Part shown: piece after piece, positions 15,567 through 24,548 of the stretch
Layout: the number at the start of each line of letters is the position of its first letter
Numbering within the stretch: the first letter of the stretch is position 1
NCBI GenBank assembly: GCA_965240365.1
Contig: OZ251218.1
Coordinates: 2,108,001-2,172,000 of the forward strand
Direction of reading: 5' to 3'
Origin: G965240365 sp965240365
Lineage (GTDB): Bacteria; Pseudomonadota; Gammaproteobacteria; Eutrophobiales; Eutrophobiaceae
Length of the DNA stretch: 64,000 bases
Notes under the pieces: model-generated
Databases searched by the model: none
The model's input: the letters and a program-made list of their open reading frames with translations, nothing else
Told to the model about the DNA's origin: nothing
Translations under genes and position numbers: made by a program

Positions 15567-16403
15567 ATGAGCAAACTCGGGGAAAACCACGCACAGGCAC
15601 AAGGGCATAACAAAGGCGCGGGCAAACACGGCCTGCAAACACTCATAATCGGGCTGGGCATGGCGGCCCTGCTCATCGGCGCGGGGCCGGCCCCGGCCCA
15701 AACCGGCGAGCCGCGGGCAAAGGCCGCGGCCGGGGAAACCCGGATTACCTTCAAGATCCCGGCGCAACCCCTGGAAAGCGCCGTGACCGCCTTCGGTTTT
15801 CAAGCGGGCTATCAGATTGCCGTCGACCAGGCGACGCTTACCGGCCTCAACGGCAACGAAGTGCGGGGCAACTTCACCCCCGCCGAAGCGCTCGGCCGTC
15901 TCCTGGCCACAACCGGCGTCACCTATCGCCTCATCGACGAAAACAGCGCCACCCTGGTGGCGGCAGGGCCGGACACTGCGGAAGAAGAACCCATAGCAAT
16001 GCCGCCGCTGACGGTGGAAGGGGAGACATGGGTGTTTGAAGAATCCGCCTATGAATCCTTCGAAGGTTACATCCCAAAGCACAGCTCAACAGCCACCAAA
16101 ACAGACACGCCAATCATCGAAACGCCACAGTCAATCAGTGTCGTTTCACGTAGAGACATGGATATTCGCGATGTGCGCGATGTGCGCGATGTGCGCGATG
16201 TTGGCGAGGCTGTGGCATACACTGCCGGCGCACAGGTTGGGACTATGGGTGAAAAAGTCTTATTCGGCGGCAATGCTATCAACATACGCGGGTTTGGTGG
16301 ATACCCCGCAGGGGGAATAGCGGGAGCTTCTACCAACGCATATCTCGATGGTATGAAACTGCAAAGTTTCAACTTGTTAGGGCGTAGACCTATAAACGGG
16401 TAA
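15567..16403 (+). pseudogene. TonB-dependent siderophore receptor, truncated by IS5-like element
   Basis: ATG at 15567 with GGGAGAA upstream. The protein has a twin-like long signal region, an STN (signalling) domain with FKIPAQPLESAVTAFGFQ and VTYRLIDENSATLV, a linker with MPPLTVEGE, and the start of the plug domain (TPQSISVVSRRDM ... NAINIRGFGG ... YLDGMKLQ). It is cut at about 16376 by the IS and ends seven residues later (GRRPING). The whole beta-barrel is missing. The plug contains three and a half copies of the 9-bp unit gatgtgcgc (DVR repeats), which no receptor I know has at that point. Confidence 0.8.
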
Positions 16404-17236
16404 CAGGTAAAATGACTGTAAGATAAAAAACTCAGGAGGTTTCAATATCTCTAAATTTCTGGCTGACGGAAGAACAGTTCAAAAAAATCCAACCATTGCT
16501 ACCGAACAAGCCGCGTGGCGTTGCCCGCGTGTGCGATAGACAAGTCTTGTCAGGCATCATCTATTGTCTTCAGCGGGGATATAGGTGGAGTGATGTTCCC
16601 GAGGAATACGGCCCGGCCAAGACGCTCTACAATCGCTACAGGCGCTGGTCTGAGGCGGGTGTGTTCGAACGCATATTCAAGGCTTTAGCAGGTGAGGGCG
16701 CAGACTTCAGCACGCTGATGATTAACACAAGCCACATCAAAACCCACCGGATTGCCGCCAATGGTGTAAAAAAAACAACAGTCAGGGGCGAGCCATCGGC
16801 AAGACCAGGGGCGGCTTGAATTCCAAACTGCATCTGGTGTGTGATGGTCAGGGCCGCCCTGTCCACCTGCACCTGACGGCAGGCAACCGGGCTGACCTGC
16901 CTGCAGCAGGCAGGTATCACCCAGGCCCGTCACTGCCTTGAGGGTCATGTTCGTAAGGGCTGCACCGTTATTGCCGACCGTGGATACGATGCCAATCATC
17001 TACGTAACTGGTTACTCAAGGCCGAAGCAACAGCCTGTATCCCGCCCCGCAAAAACCGCAAGGTGCAGTTCGAATACGACACCGAGCTCTATAAAACACG
17101 CAACATCATTGAGCGCATGTTCAACCGCATCAAGGACTGGCGCCAGTTGTCCCTTCGAACTTTCCGATGCCCCGAGACGTTCCTCGCTGCCGCACAACTC
17201 GCTGCTGTTGTAATCTGGTTATTATGAGTCTACGCC
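16381..17236 (+). mobile_element. IS5-like insertion sequence, copy 1
   Basis: Ends are GGCGTAGACC (16381) and GTCTACGCC (to 17236), flanked by TTAG on the left and CTAG on the right, the YTAR class of target used by IS5-group elements. A second copy in opposite orientation lies at 21102-21995. The transposase is broken. A 19-bp palindrome sits at about 16895-16914. Confidence 0.85.
16445..17227 (+). pseudogene. IS5-like transposase, start lost and frameshifted (copy 1)
   Basis: The expected ATG, intact in copy 2, is ATA here (16445-16447) behind a strong AGGAGG. The first half reads FWLTEEQFKKIQPLLPNKPR, QRGYRWSDVPEEYGPAKTLYNRYRRWS. A 19-bp insertion after GNRAD shifts the frame; the second half continues in another frame as HVRKGCTVIADRGYDANHLR and IERMFNRIKDWRQL, with the DDE Asp and Glu. 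A further shift occurs near 16800. Confidence 0.8.
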
Positions 17237-17451
17237 CTAGAATAAAGACAAGAAAGCGGCCGTAAACCCGCATTTGTCTTTGCTTGTGTATGCCCAACAG
17301 GACGTTTATTCTACTTATACCCGAACCTGCCAGATTTCCACTTTAGATTTGAGAAATTTCATCAAAATTAAATGGAGTGCGTTAACGGCGGATCAGCAAT
17401 CGGGCGGGTAACCGTTGAGCGGCGTCACGAATGTTAACAAGTGCCTGTAAA

Positions 17452-18639
17452 CTACATGCGGGCGAATTGTCTGAGATGAAATCCGCAGATCGCACAAATG
17501 ACTGTCAGAAAAATAACCGATGGTATCGCCGGCAACCAACTTCCCTGTAAGGTCACGAGGTAAGCGACCAGCGGCGGTCCGGTAAGTTGCCCAATTGCAG
17601 AGCCTTGAACAAGCAATCCATTTACCGCGCCTGTGTGCCTTGCAGTCGGCGCTATGGCTGGAATGAGGGCAAATAGGGAGCTTGGAATCAATCCTGCCGA
17701 AAACCCAAAGCACAGCGCAGAAAGCAGCCGCGCCTCCACCGGAAGTGCCGGCACAAAAACAAGGGCGGCGAATGTGAGACTGCCAATTGCCCCACAGACG
17801 ATTAAATTCCCGGAATTAACTCCCCTGCGATGTAAAAAGCCGGAAACAGTATTTCCCATGACGTTCACAATGATGACACCTGCGCCGATTGCTGCGGCAA
17901 TGGTATAATTAAAATCTTCATTCTCGATCAAGATGAGCGGGAGGAAACTGATCACGATGAAATATAAGGAAGCATATGCACAAAAATTAATACTAGCGGT
18001 TACCGGGCCGGGGTTTGAGATCAGCGCCAACAATTCTTGGATGATCGGGCGCCGGTCAGCCCGGTGTTCCCTCTGAAAAGTCAGGGTCTTTGTGAAAACC
18101 GAAAAGAGAACCGCCGTAGCCAGTATTACAATCGAAATAATAACCCAGAGGGTCCGCCAGTCAAAAACCTCAAGAACTATTCCCGAAATCGACATGGCGA
18201 GAAATGAACCGGCCGGCACATAGACGCCCCACAGTGCCAAAGCCTGCTTCCTGGTCTGTTCGCTGCTTACCCTGATAATCAAAGTTGGAATACTTGTTGT
18301 CGCCATCAAAAAGCCGACGCCTTCGAGGATCCTCGTTCCAAGCAGCAAGAGACTGTCACTGACAAACGCCCCGGCAATGCCCGACAAGGCCGTGAGGATC
18401 ATCCCGCTCAGCGCGACATTTCGATGGTTCAATCGATCTGAGATCAGTCCGATTGCTGACGCACAAAAAGCCGTGACCAAGCTGAAAACCGCTACAACAA
18501 ACCCTGAATAGATCAGGGCAGTCCCAAGTTCCGATTCAATCGCGGAAAGTGCCACAGGCACTTTGCCGATCTGAAGCGCAACGGCAATTCCCGCTGATAT
18601 CAGAACAATAACGGTTACCCAGGACGTGCCGGATCTCAT
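17452..18639 (-). CDS. MFS transporter
   Basis: A 395-residue protein with about twelve hydrophobic helices and the MFS signature between helices 2 and 3 (GLISDRLNHRNVAL). No substrate can be read from sequence. It lies about 50 bp downstream of the flavin monooxygenase on the same strand, suggesting it moves that enzyme's aromatic substrate. Both are in the segment between the two inverted IS5-like copies. Confidence 0.8.
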   Translation of the reverse strand: MRSGTSWVTVIVLISAGIAVALQIGKVPVALSAIESELGTALIYSGFVVAVFSLVTAFCASAIGLISDRLNHRNVALSGMILTALSGIAGAFVSDSLLLLGTRILEGVGFLMATTSIPTLIIRVSSEQTRKQALALWGVYVPAGSFLAMSISGIVLEVFDWRTLWVIISIVILATAVLFSVFTKTLTFQREHRADRRPIIQELLALISNPGPVTASINFCAYASLYFIVISFLPLILIENEDFNYTIAAAIGAGVIIVNVMGNTVSGFLHRRGVNSGNLIVCGAIGSLTFAALVFVPALPVEARLLSALCFGFSAGLIPSSLFALIPAIAPTARHTGAVNGLLVQGSAIGQLTGPPLVAYLVTLQGSWLPAIPSVIFLTVICAICGFHLRQFARM

Positions 18640-18692
18640 TTTGTGACGCCTCAGGTGTATAGTCCCAGAGGGAGAAGGGCTCTAATAATCCC

Positions 18693-20624
18693 TCATGTTG
18701 CAACCATAAATTCATCAAAGAATTTCGCTAACTCTTTATGTGCAGTGACCGGTAATATAGTGGCTATGTGTTGGTCTGGCCTGACCACAACAACGCAGCC
18801 GCTGGAAAGGTTAATGCCCCGTTGCTCGAAAATGCCCTTGTCTTCGCCAGCATGGAATACCTTTTCGTAATCCCTTAGTCCGAGTTTACCTTTGGCTGGC
18901 CACAGGTAGTCCGGCATTTCATCAATAGACAAGTCCTGTTGCTGGAATACGGCGTAAGTATCAATCAGCGAGTCAATGTCAGAACCTTCGGGGGTGTATT
19001 TTTGCACCGGTGAAGCCTCTGAGTTAGCCAGGAAATCGATAAAATTGTAAGCGTCTGAAGACCTGTCAGTAGGGTTCTGTTGATTGCCAAACAGGAAGAT
19101 GCGCCAACGGCCGTCTGCTTTAACCAGGTGTCCTAGATGCTGGGGCCTGCCGTCGGCGACCCTGACAGCTATCGCAGAGTGGAAGCGTTGGCCAATCTTG
19201 AAGCCAGTGGCCAGGTGTTGGTTTTCCTGGCCAGTACAGATGTACGAAGGAAAGTATTCGATGGCTGTTCCGGAAACAAATCCGCTTTGTCTTGCCATGA
19301 ACGCCTCAATTTTAGCGGTGTCGATTTTTGCTTGTTCTGAGTCATCCCCCGCGGTTGGCCGTGTCGCGACGATTCTGGATAGCTCTCTATCGGCGTCAAT
19401 TAGCTGCCGTGCCACTTTGCGCCGCTCTGTGCCATAAGTATGCAGCAGCTTGGGATGGCTTTTGCCCTGTAGCACAGACGCCATTTTCCAGCCCAGATTG
19501 AAGGTGTCTGGCAACGAGGTGTTCAAACCCCAGCCACCTTTGGGGCTGTGGGTGTGACAGGCGTCACCGGCAACAAAGGCGCGGGGAATTATCTCTTCTG
19601 TGCTGTTCAGCGGGCGGTTGTCAAACCGCTCTGCGATGCGCTGGCCAACCTCGTAAATCGACCACCAGGCAACTTCCTTCACATCCAGAGTGTAGGGGTT
19701 AAAAATCTTTTGAGCCTTGGCTATCAAGTCTTTTTCGGTGAATGCTACATCCGCTGCCCGTTTGTCTTTACCTAACAGGTCCAGCTCCACGTAAAACCGG
19801 CAGAGGTAGCCGCCTTCCCGTGGAATGGTCATCACAGCGCCGTGCTCTTTTGACTGAATAAAGCTTTTGACGCGGATGTCAGGGAAGTCAGTCACCAGTA
19901 AAATGTCCATAACGCCCCAGGCTTTGTTGGCGGAATCACCCTGGAGCGGTATGTTCATGCTTTTACGAACAGTGCTTCTGGCGCCGTCACAACCCACGAT
20001 ATAGCGCGCTTTGACAGTTTCGGTTTTTCCAGGGGCCACCGCGTCTGTTCTTTTAAAGGTTGCTGTGATCGGGTGGGCATCCAGGTCCTGGGTAAGACTT
20101 TCGTCAATGTTCATTTCAACCAATTCGCGGCTGTAATGGGGGCTAAGTTTGGTAACAGAGTTTTCCATCCCGTCAACCAATAGCTCATGCAGTCGCGCCT
20201 GATTGACAATGCCGTGTACAAACTCCGAAAGCCCGGCTCTGGCATCAGCGATTTTGTGGGTGCGCTTGATCTTGTCTGGCTGCGCCTCGTCAGGCTCCCA
20301 GAAGGTGTTTTGTTTGAGTTGGTAAGCCTCCTTGACCACCATTTCACTGCTATTAAAGGCCTCCATAATTTCCATGGTTCTGCAGGATATACCGTCAGCC
20401 CGGCCAAACAGTAATGGCCCTTCGGCTCCGTCAACGATACAGGTTTTAATATCTTTAAATTCAGACAGTTGTCTGGCCATGGTCAGGCCTGCAGGGCCAC
20501 AGCCAATGATCAGAACATCTACTTCCTTGGGTAGATCCACAACCGGTGGATTGGGGTAGGGCTCTCTAACCGCATCGGGGATTTGGTAATTGCCGGGCTT
20601 AAAACCGTTCAGATGGTATTGCAT
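18693..20624 (-). CDS. FAD-dependent aromatic monooxygenase (phenol / 3-hydroxybenzoate hydroxylase type)
   Basis: A 643-residue flavoprotein: dinucleotide-binding motif VLIIGCGPAGLTMARQL, a DG motif YIVGCDGARSTVR, and the FAD-ribityl motif GDACHTHSPKGGWGLNTSLPD. Length and a C-terminal thioredoxin-like part match phenol 2-monooxygenase and 3-hydroxybenzoate 4-monooxygenase. Such enzymes add a hydroxyl ortho to an existing phenolic one using NAD(P)H and oxygen. In the usual family motif the GG-W is GQGMN, so the active site is slightly unusual. Next to a meta-cleavage operon, it could make the catechol substrate; that is inference. Confidence 0.82.
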   Translation of the reverse strand: MQYHLNGFKPGNYQIPDAVREPYPNPPVVDLPKEVDVLIIGCGPAGLTMARQLSEFKDIKTCIVDGAEGPLLFGRADGISCRTMEIMEAFNSSEMVVKEAYQLKQNTFWEPDEAQPDKIKRTHKIADARAGLSEFVHGIVNQARLHELLVDGMENSVTKLSPHYSRELVEMNIDESLTQDLDAHPITATFKRTDAVAPGKTETVKARYIVGCDGARSTVRKSMNIPLQGDSANKAWGVMDILLVTDFPDIRVKSFIQSKEHGAVMTIPREGGYLCRFYVELDLLGKDKRAADVAFTEKDLIAKAQKIFNPYTLDVKEVAWWSIYEVGQRIAERFDNRPLNSTEEIIPRAFVAGDACHTHSPKGGWGLNTSLPDTFNLGWKMASVLQGKSHPKLLHTYGTERRKVARQLIDADRELSRIVATRPTAGDDSEQAKIDTAKIEAFMARQSGFVSGTAIEYFPSYICTGQENQHLATGFKIGQRFHSAIAVRVADGRPQHLGHLVKADGRWRIFLFGNQQNPTDRSSDAYNFIDFLANSEASPVQKYTPEGSDIDSLIDTYAVFQQQDLSIDEMPDYLWPAKGKLGLRDYEKVFHAGEDKGIFEQRGINLSSGCVVVVRPDQHIATILPVTAHKELAKFFDEFMVAT

Positions 20625-20672
20625 TATGTATTCTTTTTGGCTTAGAGTACCAATTTAATTTATATATTAATT

Positions 20673-20686
20673 GTTAACATATTAAC
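20673..20686. promoter_or_regulatory. Candidate MarR operator between monooxygenase and regulator genes
   Basis: Perfect inverted repeat GTTAA-CATA-TTAAC in the AT-rich 85-bp gap between the divergent monooxygenase and MarR genes, a typical position for a MarR-family operator. Only one site is clear. Confidence 0.4.
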
Positions 20687-20709
20687 TATTATCCAGAGAT
20701 TAATTCTAA

Positions 20710-21108
20710 ATGCAAGAATATTTTGAACGCTCATTGCCAATGTTGCTTTACCGCACGCTTGACGTCGTAATGCCTGTCTTTCGTGAGATATTCAGCCAAT
20801 TTAATATTACTGAGCAACAGTGGCGTATTTTGCGAGTGTTGTGGGAAATCAAGCAATGCTCACTGCTGGAGTTATCCAGTAAAACATTGATTCCTGCACC
20901 CAGCATGGTGGGTATTATTGACCGTCTTTTGCGTGATGGGCTGGTTCAATGTATACGATCAGAGTCCGATAGACGTGTTGTTTTTATTCAAGTTACGGCC
21001 AAAGGAAAAGGCCTGGAAGCTCAGGTAACACCGTTGGTCGATGATGCCTACTCAGCTTTACATGCCAGTGTGAGTCAACAGGATTGGCGGCAAATGGTTA
21101 GGGCGTAG
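20710..21108 (+). pseudogene. MarR-family regulator (HpaR-like), 3' end cut by IS5-like element
   Basis: Reads ITEQQWRILRVLWEIKQCSL, LELSSKTLIPAPSMVGIIDR, GLVQCIRSESDRRVVFIQVT: the winged helix of the HpaR type of MarR regulator. The coding part ends at the IS boundary (21101) after DWRQMV and gains two foreign residues, losing the C-terminal dimer helices, so about 10-25 residues are missing. It is divergent from the monooxygenase-MFS pair, which it probably controlled. Confidence 0.75.
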
Positions 21109-21995
21109 ACTCATAATAACCAGATCACAACAGCAGCGAGTTGTGCGGCAGCGAGGAAAGTCTCGGGACATCGGAAAGTTCGAAGGAACAACTGGCGCCA
21201 GTCCCTGATGCGGTTGAACATGCGCTCAATGATGTTGCGTGTTTTATAGAGCTCGGTGTCCTATTCGAACTGCACTTTGCGGTTTTTGTGGGGTGGGATG
21301 CAGGCTGTTGCTTTGACTTTGAGTAACCAATTACACACCTGCCTGCAGTAGGCAGGGATGATTGGCATCGTATCCACGGTCGGCAATAACGGTGCAGCCC
21401 TTACGAACATGACCCTCAAGGCAGTGACGGGCCTGGGTAATACCTGCCTGCTGCAGGCAGGTCAGCCCGGTTGCCTGCCGTCAGGTGCAGGTGGACAGGA
21501 CGGCCCTGACCATCGCATACCAGATGCAGTTTGGAATTCAAGCCGCCTTTGGTCTTGCCAATGGCTCGCCCCTGACTGTTGTTTTTTTTACACCATTGGC
21601 GGCAATCCGGTGGGTTTTGATGTGGCTTGTGTCAATCATCAGCGTGCTGAGGTCTGCGCCCTCACCTGCTAAAGCCTTGAATATGCGTTCGAACACACCC
21701 GCCTCAGACCAGCGCCTGTAGCGATTGTAGAGCGTCTTGGCCGGGCCGTATTCCTTAGGGACATCGCTCCACCTATATCCCCGCTGAAGACAAAAAATAA
21801 TGCCTGACAAGACCCGCCTGCCTGCCTGCTGCAGGCAGGTCGCACACGCGGGCAACACCACGCGGCTTGTTCGGTAGCAATGGTTGGATTGTTTTGAACT
21901 GCTCTTTCGTTAACCAGAAACTTAGAGACATTGAAACCTCCTGAGTTTTTTATCTTGCCGCCATTTTAACTGTTACTTGTTTATAGGTCTACGCC
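21102..21995 (-). mobile_element. IS5-like insertion sequence, copy 2 (inverted)
   Basis: Inverted relative to copy 1, with ends GGCGTAGACT (21102) and GTCTACGCC (to 21995), flanked by TTAG and CTAG. It interrupts the MarR gene on the left and the 3' end of hpaI on the right. It is longer than copy 1 by two extra 19-bp palindrome insertions. Confidence 0.85.
21111..21931 (-). pseudogene. IS5-like transposase, disrupted by palindrome insertions (copy 2)
   Basis: Starts at an intact ATG behind AGGAGG (MSLSFWLTKEQF). The frame is broken at three places by palindromes of the CCTGCCTGCAGCAGGCAGG type (about 21813-21840, 21442-21461 and 21334-21357). The pieces otherwise match copy 1: QRGYRWSDVPKEYGPAKTLY, TSHIKTHRIAANGVKK and IERMFNRIRDWRQL. 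Confidence 0.8.
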
Positions 21996-22767
21996 CTAGG
22001 TGCTTGCGCGCATCGTCAGACGCACCACGCATGGCACACGCAAACAAGCTGACATCAATAGCGGTTGCGATGAAGCTGCCCCCGAGATTGCGGACTTCTT
22101 GCTGCAAATCCACATCAAGTGTCAAGATTCCAGCAGCTTTGCCCGACGCGATGATTTTTTTTATCGCAGCCTTAACCGTATCTTTTACCACCGGTGCCCC
22201 TACTTGTCCAATATGTCCCATATCCGCCGCGAGATCGGAGGGACCGATGAATACACCGTCAATCCCATCAACGGCAAGAATGTCGTCAAGAGCTTCGATC
22301 CCTTTCCGGTTTTCGACTTGCACAAGAAGGCAAATTTCATCCCGGGCGGTAGTCAGATAATCACCGATGGCGGCAAAATCGGACGCACGAGCCAGGACGG
22401 CCCCGACGCCGCGCACACCGTGCGGAGGATATGTCACGGCATCCACAAGATTTTGAGCCTGCGCGCCGCTTTCGACCATAGGCACCAGCAGTGATTGCGC
22501 GCCCGCGTCAAGCAATTGCTTGATGATCCACGTCTCGCCGATAGGCGGGCGGACCACAGCTTGGCTCTTGCGCGTAGCGATCACCTGCAGCTGCGCCGTG
22601 ATCGAGCGCAGATCATTAGGGGCATGTTCGGCATCAATCAGCAGCCAGTCAAAGCCCGCGCCCGCGCTGATCTCTGCGATGTAGGGGTCTGCAAGGCCCA
22701 GCCAGCATCCTGTCTGCAGGGTGCCCTGCGCGATGGCCGATTTAAATTTATTCTTTGGAGCCGGCAT
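21973..22767 (-). CDS. hpaI: HpaI-type 2,4-dihydroxyhept-2-ene-1,7-dioate aldolase, 3' end altered by IS
   Basis: Starts MPAPKNKFKSAIAQG with AAGGAAA upstream, and shows GCWLGLADPYIAEI, DWLLIDAEHAPND, GVFIGPSDLAADMG, the class II HpcH/HpaI aldolase pattern with the metal-binding Glu and Asp. It splits the hydrated C7 diacid into pyruvate and succinate semialdehyde, the last step of the homoprotocatechuate path. Codons after KHL come from the IS (GRRPINK). The native stop is recovered if the IS is removed and the inversion undone (see findings), so only one or two residues are lost and the enzyme may still work. Confidence 0.85.
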   Translation of the reverse strand: MPAPKNKFKSAIAQGTLQTGCWLGLADPYIAEISAGAGFDWLLIDAEHAPNDLRSITAQLQVIATRKSQAVVRPPIGETWIIKQLLDAGAQSLLVPMVESGAQAQNLVDAVTYPPHGVRGVGAVLARASDFAAIGDYLTTARDEICLLVQVENRKGIEALDDILAVDGIDGVFIGPSDLAADMGHIGQVGAPVVKDTVKAAIKKIIASGKAAGILTLDVDLQQEVRNLGGSFIATAIDVSLFACAMRGASDDARKHLGRRPINK

Positions 22768-22777
22768 GAAATTTCCT

Positions 22778-23578
22778 TTACGCAAAGGTGATTTGGGCGG
22801 AACCGAAGCGGCCGAAATCCGCACGGATTTGCGTCCCCGAAGGACATTCGACAGGCCGAATGAAGCTACCGGACAAAATGATCTGACCGGGTTCAATGCT
22901 CTGGCCATACTGCGCCATGCGACGGGCGAGCCAGACAACACTTTCAACGGGGTCGTTCAGCACCCCTGCTCCCAGGCCGGTTTCCTCGACCTCTGCATTG
23001 CGGGAGGTGATCGCCCCGACCCATCTGAAGTCAAAAGCATCTGCCGCATGACGCTCTGACCCCAAAATAACACCTGCATTTGCCGCATTGTCGCTGATCG
23101 TATCAAAGACCGTGCGTGTTTTCCGGGTCTCGGGGTCTACGCGCAGAATGCGCGTATCAAGGATTTCGATAGACGGGGCCACATAGTCGGTCGCGGCAAT
23201 GACATCGTCGCGCGTCACATCCGCCCCGCCAATCGGCGCTTTCATCACAAATGCAATCTCCGCCTCAATTCTCGGCTGAATAAAACGTCCTTTTGGTACG
23301 GTCGCACCATTTTCGAACACCATGTCGTCAAACAGGATACCGCTATCGGGGATATCGATGTTCAGCGCATATTGCATCGCCTTCGAGGTCAACCCGATCT
23401 TCCAGCCGACAACGGACCGCCCCTCTGACAGCTTGGCGCGATAAATGGCATTTTGAACCGCATAGGCGTCATCCATGCCCATCTCCGGATGCCGTTTGGT
23501 CAGCAGGCCAATCTGATTGCCGGTGCGTTCCGCACCCAGAAGATCCTGGGCGGCCTTTGCATGATCCTCCGGGATCAT
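22778..23578 (-). CDS. hpaH: 2-oxo-hept-4-ene-1,7-dioate hydratase
   Basis: A 266-residue hydratase of the fumarylacetoacetate hydrolase superfamily: VVGWKIGLTSKAMQ, IDIPDSGILFDDM, RIEAEIAFVM with metal-binding Glu residues, and LSGSFIRPVECPSG. It adds water to the oxo-heptenedioate formed from homoprotocatechuate. The start ATG overlaps the stop of the preceding decarboxylase gene by four bases (ATGA), and hpaI follows after 10 bp. Confidence 0.88.
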   Translation of the reverse strand: MIPEDHAKAAQDLLGAERTGNQIGLLTKRHPEMGMDDAYAVQNAIYRAKLSEGRSVVGWKIGLTSKAMQYALNIDIPDSGILFDDMVFENGATVPKGRFIQPRIEAEIAFVMKAPIGGADVTRDDVIAATDYVAPSIEILDTRILRVDPETRKTRTVFDTISDNAANAGVILGSERHAADAFDFRWVGAITSRNAEVEETGLGAGVLNDPVESVVWLARRMAQYGQSIEPGQIILSGSFIRPVECPSGTQIRADFGRFGSAQITFA

Positions 23579-24429
23579 AGTACTTCATCCTCGACGGTGT
23601 TGCGCAGGATACCGATTCCGTTCACCTCGACCTCAATCACATCACCGGGTTTTAGGTATTGTGGCGGATCAAGCCGCGCGCCAGATCCGGTCGGCGTTCC
23701 GGTGATGATGATATCGCCGGCCTCCAGCGTCATGAATGTCGAAATATACTCGATCTCGCGCCGGATAGGATGCATCATACGGCTGAGGACATCATCCTGG
23801 CGAACCTCGCCATTGACGCGGGTGATGATGCGGGCATCGTCCAGTTGCGCGGCATCCGTAAACGGCACAAGCCACGGACCGATTGAACCGGATTTGTCCC
23901 AGTTCTTGCCTTGCGTGACGTTGAACTTTGCATGGCGCACCCAGTCGCGGATTGTGCCTTCGTTACACAGGGTCAGCGCCGCAATATAGTTATAGGCATC
24001 GGCTTGGGCAATTCGCCGTCCCCCCTTACCGATCACAATAGCCACCTCGCCTTCGTAATCCAGTTGAGAACTTTCAGGTGGACGGATCAGGGGTCGGCCA
24101 TGGCCGGTGAAGCCGCTTGCAAAGCGCGGAAACAACGACATGTATTTCGGCTGTTTGCTGCCATCCTTGTATTCGGCGTTTCGATCCGGGAAATTCACGC
24201 CGACGCAAAGAATCCGGCGCGCGTTAGGCAAGACCATTTCAAACTGGAAATCCGTATGTGTAACAGATTTTCTCTCAGCCACCTTCACCAGCTGGTCGAA
24301 GCCCCCGGCTTGTACGGAATCAAGGAGTGTCGGCCATTGCGGGAAGCTGTCATTAAAAGCGATCATGCCGCCTTCTGTGACGGCACCGTAGTAGCTCCGC
24401 CCGTTGGAAGAAAAACTCGCAAAGCGCAT
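23575..24429 (-). CDS. Fumarylacetoacetate hydrolase family protein, HpaG-like decarboxylase
   Basis: A 284-residue protein with CVGVNFPDRNAEY, LDYEGEVAIVIGKGGRRI and DIIITGTPTGSGARLDPP, the standard FAH fold with the acidic metal site. In the homoprotocatechuate path this position is filled by the 5-oxopent-3-ene-1,2,5-tricarboxylate decarboxylase half of HpaG; a separate hpaF isomerase is present upstream. The ATG at 24429 is preferred to a TTG two codons earlier. Substrate not provable from sequence, but the operon context makes the role likely. Confidence 0.8.
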   Translation of the reverse strand: MRFASFSSNGRSYYGAVTEGGMIAFNDSFPQWPTLLDSVQAGGFDQLVKVAERKSVTHTDFQFEMVLPNARRILCVGVNFPDRNAEYKDGSKQPKYMSLFPRFASGFTGHGRPLIRPPESSQLDYEGEVAIVIGKGGRRIAQADAYNYIAALTLCNEGTIRDWVRHAKFNVTQGKNWDKSGSIGPWLVPFTDAAQLDDARIITRVNGEVRQDDVLSRMMHPIRREIEYISTFMTLEAGDIIITGTPTGSGARLDPPQYLKPGDVIEVEVNGIGILRNTVEDEVL

Positions 24430-24431
24430 GA

Positions 24432-24548
24432 TCAAGCCTCCGTCGCGGTGTCGATACTGCTAATGCAAATGTATGTGAGCTCAAGGGAGTCATCAAGGCG
24501 CGATACTCCGCGATCCAGGTCCGGCATCTTTTTCAGATTGTGGCTCAT
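24432..24548 (-). CDS. 38-residue ORF in the hpa operon
   Basis: MSHNLKKMPDLDRGVSRLDD then SLELTYICISSIDTATEA. Its ATG overlaps the stop of the broken dioxygenase (ATGA) and its own stop is two bases before the FAH start, so it is tightly packed in the operon. No family is recognised; it may be a real small protein, or a remnant of a longer gene. Confidence 0.35.
   Translation of the reverse strand: MSHNLKKMPDLDRGVSRLDDSLELTYICISSIDTATEA

Noticed and set aside
16381..21995. Functional composite transposon made by the two IS5-like copies
   Set aside because: Both transposases are broken, outer flanks are not matching target duplications, and the flanks are better explained by inversion between separate insertions.
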